Assembly: GCF_030757795.1 (NCBI RefSeq)
Contig: NZ_JAUQWH010000012.1
Coordinates: 30,334 to 94,333 of the forward strand
Direction of reading: 5' to 3'
Source: Actinoplanes oryzae
GTDB lineage: Bacteria > Actinomycetota > Actinomycetes > Mycobacteriales > Micromonosporaceae
Length of the DNA stretch: 64,000 bases
Shown here: piece by piece, positions 1 to 8,641 of the stretch
How positions within the stretch are numbered: the first letter of the stretch is position 1
Layout of the letters: each line of letters opens with the position of its first letter
Notes under the pieces: model-generated
What the model was told of the DNA's origin: nothing
The model's database searches: none
Seen by the model: only the letters and a program-made list of their open reading frames with translations
Translations under genes and position numbers: made by a program

Positions 1-644
1 TGGTAGTCCTTGAGTGACTTCCAGTCGCCGCCCCAGGTGAAGCCGTGCGCCGTGAAGGCCCGCCACACCTTGTCGCCGTGTTTGATCATGCCGGGGCGGA
101 CCTTGGCGCGGTTCGTGTACGCCTTGCCGGCCGGCGGCTGCACGACGGTTCCCTTGACGTACGGGTTCTGCACCGTGTTGATGTCGATGGCCTTGCCGTA
201 CGAGTGCACCGAGAAGCCGGTCGTCGAGCCGGTTATCGGACGGCAGTTGAAGGCCGAGGTGTTGTTGGCGGCCATCGAGGCGTTGTCGTCGGCGTCGAAG
301 CGGTCGACGGGCAGCATCTTCCTGATCGGGAAGCGGATCGAGTAGAGCCGGTGGAAGATGTCCGCCACGCTGCGCGCCACGTCCTCGTGGACGATCAGCT
401 CGCCGCGGTGGCGGGCGCGGTCGAAGCCCCAGTACGTCAGCTGGACCCGCCGGAGGTCCGCGATTCTCACCGGGCACCCCCGATGCCACGACACGCCGGT
501 CATCGCGGCCGCCGTCGCGGCGTCGACGGTTCTGACAGAGGATCGGTAGCCGTCGTCGGCCGCGGCGGGGACGGCCGGGCCGACAGTGCCGAGCAGCACA
601 CCGGCCACGGCCGACCTGATCAAGACAAGGAGAGAGGGACGCAT
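1..644 (-). CDS. Secreted M15-family peptidase (D-Ala-D-Ala carboxypeptidase-like), C-terminus cut by window edge
   Basis: The reading frame starts at the ATG ending at 644 (GAGAGGGAC lies just upstream) and runs off the left edge after about 214 codons. The first ~28 residues form a signal peptide ending around AAADDG. The zinc-binding signature of M15 peptidases is visible: SVHSYGKAID supplies the His and Asp ligands, and the late HGFTWGGDW segment supplies the last His. Family knowledge: these enzymes cleave D-Ala-containing peptidoglycan stems outside the cell. Few residues are probably missing, because family members normally end shortly after the GGDW segment. The neighbouring SDR gene is transcribed divergently. 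Confidence 0.85.
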   Translation of the reverse strand, partial: MRPSLLVLIRSAVAGVLLGTVGPAVPAAADDGYRSSVRTVDAATAAAMTGVSWHRGCPVRIADLRRVQLTYWGFDRARHRGELIVHEDVARSVADIFHRLYSIRFPIRKMLPVDRFDADDNASMAANNTSAFNCRPITGSTTGFSVHSYGKAIDINTVQNPYVKGTVVQPPAGKAYTNRAKVRPGMIKHGDKVWRAFTAHGFTWGGDWKSLKDY

Positions 645-730
645 CTCCGGATCCTGTCAGCCGGGTAACGCCCTGATCTCGCCCTGCGGGGCAGGCGTCA
701 CCCGATCGGGTTCCGGTGATCCAATGGGGG

Positions 731-1579
731 ATGCGGCGGACTGTGGTGGTGACGGGGGCGAGTTCGGGCATCGGGCTGGCCGCCTGCCTGGCGTTCGCCC
801 GGGCGGGGGACGATGTCGTGCTGCTCGGGCGGGATCCGCGGCGGCTGGCGGCTGCCGTGGCGCGGGTGCGGGAGGCGGGTGGTCGCACCCCGGCTTCCTA
901 TCGGGCCGACTTCGCGGTGCTGGACGAGGTCCGGGCGGCGGGCGCGCGGATCGCGGCCGGGCACGAGCGCGTGCACGTGCTGGCGAACAACGCCGGGCTG
1001 CTGACCTCGGTGCGCCGGCCCACCGTCGACGGCCACGACGCGACCGTGCAGATCAACCATCTCGGCGGGTTCCTGCTCACGCATCTGCTGCTGGATCGGC
1101 TGCGGGCCGCGGCCACGGCGGAGGCGCCGGCCCGGGTCGTGACGACGTCGTCGCTGGCGGAGGCGTGGGGCACGCTCGACGTGGACCGGCCGGGGCGCCG
1201 TCAGGTCAGCCGCTGGCTCGCGTACGGGGCCAGCAAGCAGGCGAACATCCTCATGACCGTCGAGGCGGCCCGGCGCTGGACCGGTCTCGGCGTCGTGGCG
1301 ACGTGCTTCTTCCCCGGGCTGATCCGCAGCGGCTTCGGGCGGCGGAGCCCGGCCTTCAGCATGGGCAAGCTTGCGCCCGGCCTGTTCCGCTCCAGCGAGG
1401 AGGGCGCGGACACGCTCGTCTGGCTGGCCACCGACCCGCGGGCGCTGGTGCCGGGGGGCTATTTCGCCTGGCGTACGCCCTTCGCCGCGACCGGCCGCGC
1501 CACGGACCCGGCCCGGGCCCGCCGCCTGTGGCAGTCCAGCCTGGCGGCCGTGGGCGGGACTCCGGAGGCGGTCAGGTGA
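731..1579 (+). CDS. Short-chain dehydrogenase/reductase (SDR)
   Basis: A 282-residue classical-type SDR. It has an N-terminal TGASSGIG dinucleotide-binding motif, an NNAG motif, a catalytic Ser in TTSS and the YGASK Tyr/Lys pair. The sequence resembles retinol-dehydrogenase-like or WW-oxidoreductase-like SDRs, but the substrate cannot be told. ATG 731 is preferred; an in-frame GTG at 716 would add five residues, and neither has a strong ribosome-binding site. The stop overlaps by 8 bases the convergent end of the response-regulator gene, so the two transcripts run into each other. Confidence 0.85.
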   Translation: MRRTVVVTGASSGIGLAACLAFARAGDDVVLLGRDPRRLAAAVARVREAGGRTPASYRADFAVLDEVRAAGARIAAGHERVHVLANNAGLLTSVRRPTVDGHDATVQINHLGGFLLTHLLLDRLRAAATAEAPARVVTTSSLAEAWGTLDVDRPGRRQVSRWLAYGASKQANILMTVEAARRWTGLGVVATCFFPGLIRSGFGRRSPAFSMGKLAPGLFRSSEEGADTLVWLATDPRALVPGGYFAWRTPFAATGRATDPARARRLWQSSLAAVGGTPEAVR

Positions 1580-2231
1580 CCAGGCCGTTGCGGTACGCGT
1601 AGACCACGGCCTGGACGCGGTCGCGCAGGTCGAGTTTCGTGAGGATCCGGGAGACGTACGTCTTGACGGTCTCCTGGCTGATGACCAGCGTCGCGGCGAT
1701 CTCGCTGTTCGACATGCCGTTGGCGATCAGGCGCAGCACCTCCAGCTCCCGGGCCGTCAGGGCGCTGTTCCCCGGCCCGTCGCCGGCCGGGCGGATCCGG
1801 GCCGCGTACCGGCCGACGAGCTGACGGGTCACCTCCGGGGCGAGCAGCGCGGCGCCGGTCGCCACGGTGCGGATGCCGTGGAGCAGCTGCGCGGGCGGGG
1901 CGTCCTTGAGGAGGAAGCCGCTGGCTCCGGCGCGCAGGGCCTCGTACACGTACTCGTCGAGGTTGAAGGTGGTGACCACCAGCACCTTGACGGGATCGGT
2001 GACCCCCGCCCCGGCGAGGTGGCGGGTGGCCTCGATGCCGTCGAGCACCGGCATGCGGACGTCCATGACGACCACGTCGGGGTGCAGCTTGCCGGCGAGG
2101 TCGACGGCGGCGCGGCCGTCGCCGCACTCGCCGACGATCTCCATGTCGGGCTGGGCGTCGATGATCGTGGCGAAGCCGGTGCGGATGAGGGCCTGGTCGT
2201 CGGCCACCAGGACCCGGATGAGATCGCTCAC
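1572..2231 (-). CDS. NarL/LuxR-family response regulator
   Basis: A 219-residue two-domain regulator. The receiver domain has the acidic pair D11-D12, phospho-acceptor D57 in VMDVRMP and the conserved Lys in LLKDA (~108). A C-terminal LuxR-type helix-turn-helix (LTARELEVL...SNSEIA...ETVKTYVSRIL, ~153-200) binds DNA. The GTG start overlaps the stop of the upstream histidine kinase in a GTGA junction, so the pair is translationally coupled and forms one two-component system. Such systems in actinobacteria often control transport, stress or antibiotic response; the target here is not evident. Confidence 0.95.
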   Translation of the reverse strand: MSDLIRVLVADDQALIRTGFATIIDAQPDMEIVGECGDGRAAVDLAGKLHPDVVVMDVRMPVLDGIEATRHLAGAGVTDPVKVLVVTTFNLDEYVYEALRAGASGFLLKDAPPAQLLHGIRTVATGAALLAPEVTRQLVGRYAARIRPAGDGPGNSALTARELEVLRLIANGMSNSEIAATLVISQETVKTYVSRILTKLDLRDRVQAVVYAYRNGLVT

Positions 2232-3388
2232 GCCGGGATCCTCGCACGCACCTCGAAGCCGCCGTTCGGCCGCCGGCCGGCGCCGAACTCGCCGCCCAGC
2301 GCCTCCACGCGCTCGCGCAGCCCGGCGAGCCCGCGCCCGCTGCCGCCCGGCGACGCGGCCCCGGAGCCGGTCCCGTCGGTGGTGACCTCCACGGTCAGCT
2401 CCTTCGGGCTGTGCCGCACGCGGACCGTGGTGCGGCCCCCGTGGTCGTACTTGAGCGCGTTCGTGAGCGCCTCCTGCACGACCCGGAACGCGGTGAGCTC
2501 GGTGCTGCCGGCGCTCTCCGGGCGTACGCCCTCCTCGCTGAACTCGACCGGCTGCCCGGCGCGGCGCGTCTGCTCCACGAGCGCGGGCAGGTCGCCGGCG
2601 GAGGGGGCGCGGGTCTCCGTACCCGGATCGGGGTTGAGCAGGTCGAGCAGCTGCCGCAGGTCGGCGATGGCCCGGCGGCCCGTGTCGGTCACCGCACTGA
2701 GGGTGTCGTCCAGCTTCTCCGGTACGGCCGTCAGGTACCGCGCCGCCTCGGCCTGCACCACCATCGCCGTGACATGGTGCGTCACGACGTCGTGCAGCTC
2801 CCGCGCGATCCGGGTCCGCTCGGCCGTGCGCGTGGCCTCCGCCACCCGCAGCCGCCGCTCCGCCTCCGCCAGCCGGGTCTGCCGCACCCACGAGCCGATG
2901 CCCCACGCCAGCGCCATCACCAGGTAGAACGTCACGAACCCGAGCACGCCCTCGGCGGAGCCGAGCCGGTCGAGCCCGAGCGCCACCGGCACGTACGCCA
3001 GGGTCAGCAGCGCCATCACCGTGCGCCGCCGGTGGCCGATGTGGACACTTGCGCTCACCAGGGCGATCGGCAGCGCCCAGCCCCCGGCGGTGTGATAGGC
3101 CCGCAGCTGGTCCACGGCGAAACCCGCGACCACGAGCGCGAGGCTGAGGGCGGGCCACCTCCGGCGTACGGCCAGGGGCAGGCACTCGAGCAGGACGACC
3201 GCGACGGTCAGCAGCTCGTACGGCCGGTCGGGCAGGTCACCGACCTGCGTGGTGTACGGATGCAAGGCCGGGACGAACGCCGCGAGAAGAATGAAAAGGG
3301 CGAGCGGCGCGTCCCGGACCAGGACGGGCAACCGCCGGGAATCGATCACCGGGGAAGAGTAGCGGCCGGGGTCCCGCCCCCGGGTCAC
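2228..3388 (-). CDS. Membrane sensor histidine kinase (NarL-type, HisKA_3)
   Basis: A 386-residue sensor kinase. It has about five hydrophobic segments in residues 28-168, a short coiled linker, the HisKA_3 dimerisation helix with phospho-acceptor H199 (ARELHDVVTHH) and a C-terminal HATPase domain ending in the GRGLAGLRERVEALGG box. It lacks a large extracellular loop, so the signal is probably sensed in or at the membrane. It phosphorylates the response regulator encoded directly downstream. GTG 3388 follows a GAGGTG sequence; GTG 3349 is an alternative start 13 codons later. It is divergent from the secreted Ig-like gene. Confidence 0.92.
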   Translation of the reverse strand: MTRGRDPGRYSSPVIDSRRLPVLVRDAPLALFILLAAFVPALHPYTTQVGDLPDRPYELLTVAVVLLECLPLAVRRRWPALSLALVVAGFAVDQLRAYHTAGGWALPIALVSASVHIGHRRRTVMALLTLAYVPVALGLDRLGSAEGVLGFVTFYLVMALAWGIGSWVRQTRLAEAERRLRVAEATRTAERTRIARELHDVVTHHVTAMVVQAEAARYLTAVPEKLDDTLSAVTDTGRRAIADLRQLLDLLNPDPGTETRAPSAGDLPALVEQTRRAGQPVEFSEEGVRPESAGSTELTAFRVVQEALTNALKYDHGGRTTVRVRHSPKELTVEVTTDGTGSGAASPGGSGRGLAGLRERVEALGGEFGAGRRPNGGFEVRARIPA

Positions 3389-3511
3389 CCGAGCGCGGAC
3401 ACCTCGCGGTAGCTCGCAGGGGGGACGAGCGCAACGCCCGACCCTGCTCCCCCGCCGCGACGGGGACGTGCGATCCTCTTCCGACCATTGATCAACATGC
3501 GGGGGCGTGCG

Positions 3512-5527
3512 ATGCGGCGAATTGTCTCACTGGCGGCGGCGGCGGTGGTGGCTTGCGGGGCGGCGATCGGGTTCGCGGCCGGCGCCGGGGCCGAGGTGCG
3601 CGGGCCGGACGTGTTCTCCTCGGCATACCCGTCGACGCAGGTGAACCTCGACTACAACGTCGGGGTGCCCGGCGAGTTCGACCTCCAGTCGTGGACTGAG
3701 GACACCGAGTGGATCGACTGGTGGATCGACGGCGGGCCGTCCGGGCGGGCCGCCGCCGATGAGCGGGACGACGCCACGGTGACGATCGCGCCGCCGCGGG
3801 CCGGGTGGCTCACGCTCTTCGCGCGCAGCGTCGAGCGGGACGGCACGACGAGCGCCACCAGCACGTACGACTTCTTCGTCGACAACGGGCCGACGGTGAC
3901 CGGGCCCGTCGAGGACCTGACCCTCGGCATGGAGCTGCACTACAGCTTCCAGCCGCGCCGGGCGGGCGTCACCGAGTACGTCTTCGCACCGTCCGGGCTG
4001 CCCGAGGTCGTCGTCCCGGCGCGCGCGGACGGCACCGCCGAGCTCGACTGGATGATCCCCGGCAAGTTCGAGTTCCTGTACGTCCGGACCCGCACCGCGG
4101 ACGGCGTCCTCTCCGAGCCGCGCGTCTTCCGGGTGGCCGTCGGCGGCGTGTGGCCGCTGATCACGCAGACGGGCGGCGTCGGCGTCAACATGCCGATCAG
4201 CTTCCGGGCGGTCTCGGCCCTGCCCGGCGTCAAGGAGTACGTCGCGGTCCTCGACCGGGACGAGTCGACCCGGCAGGTCGTCGCCGCGGGGGCGGACCGC
4301 AGCGCCACCTTCGTCTACTCGGTGGCCGGGCGCGGCCAGCACAGCGTGGTCGTCCACGCCGTGAACGCCGCCGGGGTCAGCTCGGACAGCAACATCCGGC
4401 AGTGGACGGCCTCCGACCGGCCGCTCGTCACGTCGGAGGACTTCCCGGACGACAGCGCCGGCCGGTTCGCCCCGGGCACGTTCACCATCACGCCGCGCCT
4501 GGGCGGGACGACGGCGTACGAGTACTCCTTCGACTCCGCGCCCACGGCCACGCTGCCCGCGCGGGCGGACGGCAGCGCGACGCTCGACTGGACGCCGGCG
4601 ACGACCGGTGAGCACCACCTGTCGGTGCGCGCGGTGACCGCTTCCGGGGCGCGCTCCGAGCTGACCGCGGTCTACGCCTTCACGGTCGAGAAGCGCACCG
4701 GGCTGCTGCGGTCGATCCAGCCGAGCCAGGTCGCCGCCGGAGCGGTCCGGACCTTCACCGTCGGCGGCACGGAACTGCACCCGGCCGACAGGATCACGAT
4801 CACGGACGCCGGCGGCAAGGCGGTCACGGCGCAGGTGAAGTCGGTCGCCGCCGATCTGACGTCGTCGACCGTCACGGCCGACCTCACCACGGCGAAGCCG
4901 GGCGCGGCCACGGTCACCCGGCACTCCGGCGCCACCGGCGGGCTCGCGGGCACGATCAGCCTGCTCGTCGGCCCGCCGCCGGCGCTCAAGCTCACGAAGG
5001 CACCCGCGATCACCGGCACCGCCCGGGTCGGCGGCAAGGTCACGGCCACGCCCGGCACGTGGTCGCCGGCGGCCACCTCGGTCAAGTACCAGTGGAAGGC
5101 GAACGGCACCGCGATCAAGGGCGCGACCGCCGCGACCTATGTGATCCCGGCGTCGCTGGCGGGCAAGAAGCTCACGGTGACGGTCACCGCCGCGCGTACC
5201 GGCGCCACGACCGCCACGGCGACCTCCGCCTCGACCGCCGCGGTGGCCAAGGCGGCAGCGGCCAAGGCGACCAGGAAGCCGGCGATCACGGGCACGCCCC
5301 GGGCCGGCCGCACGGTCACCGCGACGGCCGGGACCTGGTCGCCCAAGGTCACCTCGTACGCGTACGAGTGGCGCCTGAACGGCACGCTCGTCAAGGGCGC
5401 GACCGGCAGGACCCTCAAGCTGACCACCGCGATGCGCGGCAAGAAGCTGACCGTCACCGTCGTCGCCCGGCTCGCCGGCCACCTGGACGGCCGGGCCACG
5501 AGCGCCGCGGTCAAGGTGCGCCCCTGA
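3512..5527 (+). CDS. Secreted multi-domain Ig-like repeat protein
   Basis: About 671 residues. The chosen ATG at 3512 follows GGGGG with good spacing; in-frame ATG 3497 and TTG 3488 would only lengthen the signal peptide, which ends near GAGAEVRG. Residues ~30-400 form several beta-rich Ig-like segments with recurring FTV/FAVSA endings. The last ~180 residues contain two copies of a ~85-residue module (PAITGTARVGGKVTATPGTW, then YxWxxNGTxxKGAT, then GKKLTVTV), known from actinobacterial surface proteins. There is no sortase motif or catalytic motif. A structural or adhesive extracellular role is inferred. Confidence 0.8.
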   Translation: MRRIVSLAAAAVVACGAAIGFAAGAGAEVRGPDVFSSAYPSTQVNLDYNVGVPGEFDLQSWTEDTEWIDWWIDGGPSGRAAADERDDATVTIAPPRAGWLTLFARSVERDGTTSATSTYDFFVDNGPTVTGPVEDLTLGMELHYSFQPRRAGVTEYVFAPSGLPEVVVPARADGTAELDWMIPGKFEFLYVRTRTADGVLSEPRVFRVAVGGVWPLITQTGGVGVNMPISFRAVSALPGVKEYVAVLDRDESTRQVVAAGADRSATFVYSVAGRGQHSVVVHAVNAAGVSSDSNIRQWTASDRPLVTSEDFPDDSAGRFAPGTFTITPRLGGTTAYEYSFDSAPTATLPARADGSATLDWTPATTGEHHLSVRAVTASGARSELTAVYAFTVEKRTGLLRSIQPSQVAAGAVRTFTVGGTELHPADRITITDAGGKAVTAQVKSVAADLTSSTVTADLTTAKPGAATVTRHSGATGGLAGTISLLVGPPPALKLTKAPAITGTARVGGKVTATPGTWSPAATSVKYQWKANGTAIKGATAATYVIPASLAGKKLTVTVTAARTGATTATATSASTAAVAKAAAAKATRKPAITGTPRAGRTVTATAGTWSPKVTSYAYEWRLNGTLVKGATGRTLKLTTAMRGKKLTVTVVARLAGHLDGRATSAAVKVRP

Positions 5528-5576
5528 CCCTGCTCACCACGGCCCCGCTGCCCGAGGAACTGTCGCCGGCGCGGGG

Positions 5577-6668
5577 TCAGCGCTCGCAGTCGAGCCGGGT
5601 GTCGGCCTTCGGGGCGACGGTGCTGCAGAGATCCCCGGCGGCGGTGCGGTTGGCGCCGCCGTCGAGAAGGTTGGGGCGGGACGCGCCGGTGTTGGTGCCG
5701 GTGATGCGGAGGGTGTCGTCGCCGCGGCCGCCGAAAAGCTGCACCTGCCGGCCGTACACGCCGCTGAGCCGGTCGTCGCCGGACCCGCCGACCAGCACGT
5801 TGACGTCGACGTCGACGGTGTCGCGCTCGCCGCTCACGCCGTCGTCACCCTTGACCCCGTCGGCGTCCGCGGTGACCGGGCCGGCCTGGTCCGCGAAGGT
5901 CACCGTGTCGGTCCCGAGGCCGCCGGAGTAGTAGTCCGAGTCGGCCATCCCGGGGTAGGGGCGGGAACGCAGCAGGTCGGCGCCGTCACCGCCGTAGAGC
6001 TTGTCGTTGCCGCTGCCGCCCTCGAGGTTGTCGGGGCCGTCCTCGCCGTAGAGGAAGTCGTTGCCCGCCGTGCCGACCAGGTAGTCGGCACCGCTCTGAC
6101 CGTGCAGGTAGTCGGTGTTCTCGTTGCCGACCAGCCCGTCGTTGCCGGTGCCGCCCCAGACGTGGTCGACGCCGGCGCCGCCGAGCAGTTGATCGTCGCC
6201 GGCTCCGCCGTACAGGGTGTCATTGCCGCCGTCGCCGTGGAAGAGGTCGATCCCGGGGCCCCCGTACAGGGTGTCGGTGCCCGCGCCGCCGCTGCCCCAG
6301 AACCGTACGCGGATCTTGTTGGTGAGCGTGTCGTTGCCGTCGCCGAGGGCCGCGATGATGTCGTACCAGAGCGGGCGCGTGCACCGCACCTTGGTGCTGT
6401 CGCCCTTGACCGCGACGCACCCGGCGCCCGCCTTGAGGGGAACCCGGTCGTCGACGATCAGAGTGGTGCCGGAGCGCGTGAACACCGGGGTGTTCCGGGT
6501 GCCGGCGGCCGCCTCGAAGTGGAGGTAATAGGTGCCGCTGCCGTCGCCGTTCAGCTGGGTGTAGACCTTGGCGGGCGCGGCCGCCCGGGCCGGTGCCGCG
6601 CCGACGCCGGTGGAGACAACGCCGATCAATGCTGCCGCCGCAACGGCGGGCCGGAAGGTACGTCGCAT
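5577..6668 (-). CDS. Secreted RTX-type calcium-binding repeat protein
   Basis: A 363-residue protein with a signal peptide (MRRTFRPAVAAAALIG, ending ~AARA) followed by a beta domain and a block of nonapeptide repeats of the form GGxGxDxLxG across roughly residues 145-290 (for example GGAGDDQLLGG and GGSGNDKLYGG). Such repeats fold into Ca2+-binding beta-rolls. There is no haemolysin pore-forming domain or type I secretion operon nearby, so a toxin label is not supported. ATG 6668 lies six bases after TACCGT, a leaderless-type arrangement. It converges on the Ig-like gene with 49 bases between. Confidence 0.87.
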   Translation of the reverse strand: MRRTFRPAVAAAALIGVVSTGVGAAPARAAAPAKVYTQLNGDGSGTYYLHFEAAAGTRNTPVFTRSGTTLIVDDRVPLKAGAGCVAVKGDSTKVRCTRPLWYDIIAALGDGNDTLTNKIRVRFWGSGGAGTDTLYGGPGIDLFHGDGGNDTLYGGAGDDQLLGGAGVDHVWGGTGNDGLVGNENTDYLHGQSGADYLVGTAGNDFLYGEDGPDNLEGGSGNDKLYGGDGADLLRSRPYPGMADSDYYSGGLGTDTVTFADQAGPVTADADGVKGDDGVSGERDTVDVDVNVLVGGSGDDRLSGVYGRQVQLFGGRGDDTLRITGTNTGASRPNLLDGGANRTAAGDLCSTVAPKADTRLDCER

Positions 6669-6860
6669 GACCGCACGGTAGGACGGCCCCGCGCCGCCCG
6701 GCCCTTCCGTCGCCCAATGTTCACTGAGGACGGACCCTTCCGGCGACCGTCCACAGGCGGCGTGACGCAACCGCTTCGTCCGTTCGGCCGAGGCGGAGGT
6801 GTTCGTGCCGGGAAGGCGCGCACCGCCCCGGAGACCGTCGCGGCGGCCGGCGGCAGCGCC

Positions 6861-7790
6861 TCAGACCGTGAGCACGATCTTGCCGCGCACGTGCCGCTGC
6901 TCGATCAGGCGGTGGGCCTCGGCGGCGCGGGCGAGTGGCACCTCGCGCGCGACCTCGACGCGCAGCTTGCCCACGATGGCGAGATCGGCCAGGCCCTCGA
7001 GCATGAGGCCGTCGGGGCGGACGAAGACGTAGCGGCCACCCTGCTCCTTCACCGCGGGGTCGACGATCGACGCGTGGCGGGCGGTGCTGCGGACCAGGCT
7101 CGCGGACTGCTTGAGGGCCGCGCCGCCGACCAGGTCGAGGGCGGCGTCGGCGCGGCCGTCGCCGCCGATCAGGTCGGCGAGGTCCCCGGGCAGCGTGTCG
7201 CCGTAGGGGATGGGCTCGCAGCCGAGCCCGCGCAGGAAGTCGTGGTTGGCGGCGGAGGCCGTGCCGATGACGCGGGCGGCGCCCAGGGCGCGGGCGATCT
7301 GGACCGCGAGGTGGCCGACGCCGCCGGCCGCCGCGTGGACGAGGACGACGTCGCCGGGGCCGACGCGCAGGGCGGCCAGCGCCTGGTAGGCCGTGAGCCC
7401 GGCCAGGGGCAGCCCGCCGGCCTGCGGGAAGGTCAGCGCGGCGGGCTTGTGCGCCACGGCCGGCTCGGCCACGGTGACCAGCTCGGCGTAGGTGCCGTGC
7501 TGCACGGTGTCCTTGCGGGCGTAGGCCATCACCTCGTCGCCGGGCTTGAACCGGGTGACCGCGGGGCCGACGGTGTCGACGACGCCCGCCACGTCCCAGC
7601 CCGGGACGAGCGGGGTGTGGTGCGGATAGGCCGGCCGGAGGGCGCCCGCCCGGATGCCCGCGTCGACGGGGTTGACGCCGGCGGCGCGGACGCGGATGCG
7701 GACCGAATCCGGACCGACGTGCGGGTCGGGGAGGTCACGCAGCTGCAGGACGTCGGCGTCGCCGAACTCGTCGAGCGCGATGGCTTTCAT
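6861..7790 (-). CDS. NADP-dependent quinone-oxidoreductase-like MDR enzyme
   Basis: 309 residues, full length for zinc-independent medium-chain dehydrogenase/reductases. The N-terminal GroES-like fold (MKAIALDEFGDADVL...AAGVNPVDAG) is followed by a Rossmann domain with HAAAGGVGHLAVQIA. The catalytic-zinc Cys/His set of alcohol dehydrogenases is absent, which fits a quinone or enone reductase. The natural substrate is unknown. A TAGACT hexamer ends seven bases before the ATG and no Shine-Dalgarno is seen, suggesting a leaderless message. It stands alone, just downstream of a tRNA-Gly gene in the same direction. Confidence 0.93.
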   Translation of the reverse strand: MKAIALDEFGDADVLQLRDLPDPHVGPDSVRIRVRAAGVNPVDAGIRAGALRPAYPHHTPLVPGWDVAGVVDTVGPAVTRFKPGDEVMAYARKDTVQHGTYAELVTVAEPAVAHKPAALTFPQAGGLPLAGLTAYQALAALRVGPGDVVLVHAAAGGVGHLAVQIARALGAARVIGTASAANHDFLRGLGCEPIPYGDTLPGDLADLIGGDGRADAALDLVGGAALKQSASLVRSTARHASIVDPAVKEQGGRYVFVRPDGLMLEGLADLAIVGKLRVEVAREVPLARAAEAHRLIEQRHVRGKIVLTV

Positions 7791-7812
7791 GCCGGAAAGT
7801 CTAGATCAGGAG

Positions 7813-7841
7813 CTTTCCTGCGCGGCGTAGCCGCGGGAAAG
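7813..7841 (-). terminator. Hairpin downstream of tRNA-Gly
   Basis: CTTTCC and CGCGG pair with CCGCG and GGAAAG around a GTAG loop, with a two-base bulge. It lies four bases beyond the tRNA 3' end. There is no long U-tract, so the terminator call is moderate. Confidence 0.5.
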
Positions 7842-7845
7842 TGGG

Positions 7846-7921
7846 TGGAGCGGACGACGGGATTCGAACCCGCGACCCTCACCTTGGCAAGGTGATGCGC
7901 TACCAGCTGCGCTACGTCCGC
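7846..7921 (-). tRNA. tRNA-Gly (anticodon GCC), CCA encoded
   Basis: A cloverleaf folds with acceptor arms GCGGACG/CGTCCGC, a T-arm GCGGGTTCGAATCCCGT and anticodon loop TTGCCAA, giving anticodon GCC. The 3' CCA is encoded (7846-7848). The 73-base body is identical to the second copy at 10799-10871. Confidence 0.97.
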
Positions 7922-7947
7922 GTGCCGCCGTGGCGACGAGACAAACT

Positions 7948-8589
7948 CTAGAGGATGTCCGGCCCCGGCCACAAAACGGGGTCCGCGAGGCCGCGGATCA
8001 GCCGCGCGGCGATCGTCTCGAAGACCGGCGTCCGCGTGCCGCCCTCCGCCAGCACCGCGGCCAGGTGCGGATAGTCGCCGCTGCGCACCGCCTCGCCGAT
8101 CAGCGCGACCTGCTCGCCGGTCGGCGGGGCCGCCAGCTCGCTGGTCACGAAGTTCGCCACGAAGCCCGTGAGCAGGGCGATCACCTCCATCTTGGCGGGA
8201 CCGTCCAGCCGGGTGGGCGCCAGCGCCGCCAACCCCTGTTCGAGGTACGCCACCATGTGCCGGCCGGTGATGCGCCGCGCGGCCAGGGCCCCGGGCAGCC
8301 AGGGGTGCGCGAGCATCGAGGCCCGCTGCCCCCGGCAGAGGGCGAGCAGATCGGCCTGCCAGTCACCTGTAGGGGTGATCGGCGGCACGTCCGCCCCGAC
8401 CCGGTCGACCATCAGGTCCACGAGCCGCTCCTTGTCCGGCACGTAGGTGTAGAGCGACATCGCCCCGGCCCCGATCTCGGTGGCGATCCGGCGCATCGTC
8501 ACGGCGGGGAGCCCCTCCGCGTCGGCCACCGCGATCGCGGCCTCGACGACCTGCTCCACCGTGTGCGCGGGCGGACGGCCCCGGCTCAT
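7948..8589 (-). CDS. TetR-family transcriptional regulator
   Basis: 213 residues. The N-terminal HTH spans ~10-55 (VEAAIAVADAEGL...TMRRIATEIGAGAMSLYTYV), followed by a TetR C-terminal all-helical ligand domain. The second ATG (8589) is chosen because AGGAG lies six bases upstream; the ATG at 8595 is too close to it. The gene is divergent from an S15-type hydrolase with a 52-base intergenic region that contains a near-perfect palindrome, so autoregulation and control of the hydrolase are the likely roles. Confidence 0.92.
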   Translation of the reverse strand: MSRGRPPAHTVEQVVEAAIAVADAEGLPAVTMRRIATEIGAGAMSLYTYVPDKERLVDLMVDRVGADVPPITPTGDWQADLLALCRGQRASMLAHPWLPGALAARRITGRHMVAYLEQGLAALAPTRLDGPAKMEVIALLTGFVANFVTSELAAPPTGEQVALIGEAVRSGDYPHLAAVLAEGGTRTPVFETIAARLIRGLADPVLWPGPDIL

Positions 8590-8608
8590 CGACATCTCCT
8601 GATAGCAT

Positions 8609-8629
8609 TTCCGGTACAACGTACGGGAA
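8609..8629. promoter_or_regulatory. Palindromic operator between TetR and hydrolase genes
   Basis: The 21-base site reads TTCCGGTAC, AAC, GTACGGGAA. The two 9-base arms are reverse complements except for one position (G versus C at the fifth base). It is the only palindrome of this size in the 52-base divergent region and sits 13 bases before the hydrolase start, as expected for a TetR dimer site. Confidence 0.7.
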
Positions 8630-8641
8630 AGGGGTCCCGCG

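Noticed and set aside
5577..6668. RTX repeats considered as a haemolysin or leukotoxin.
   Set aside because: No pore-forming or acylation domain and no type I secretion genes; a Sec signal peptide is present instead.
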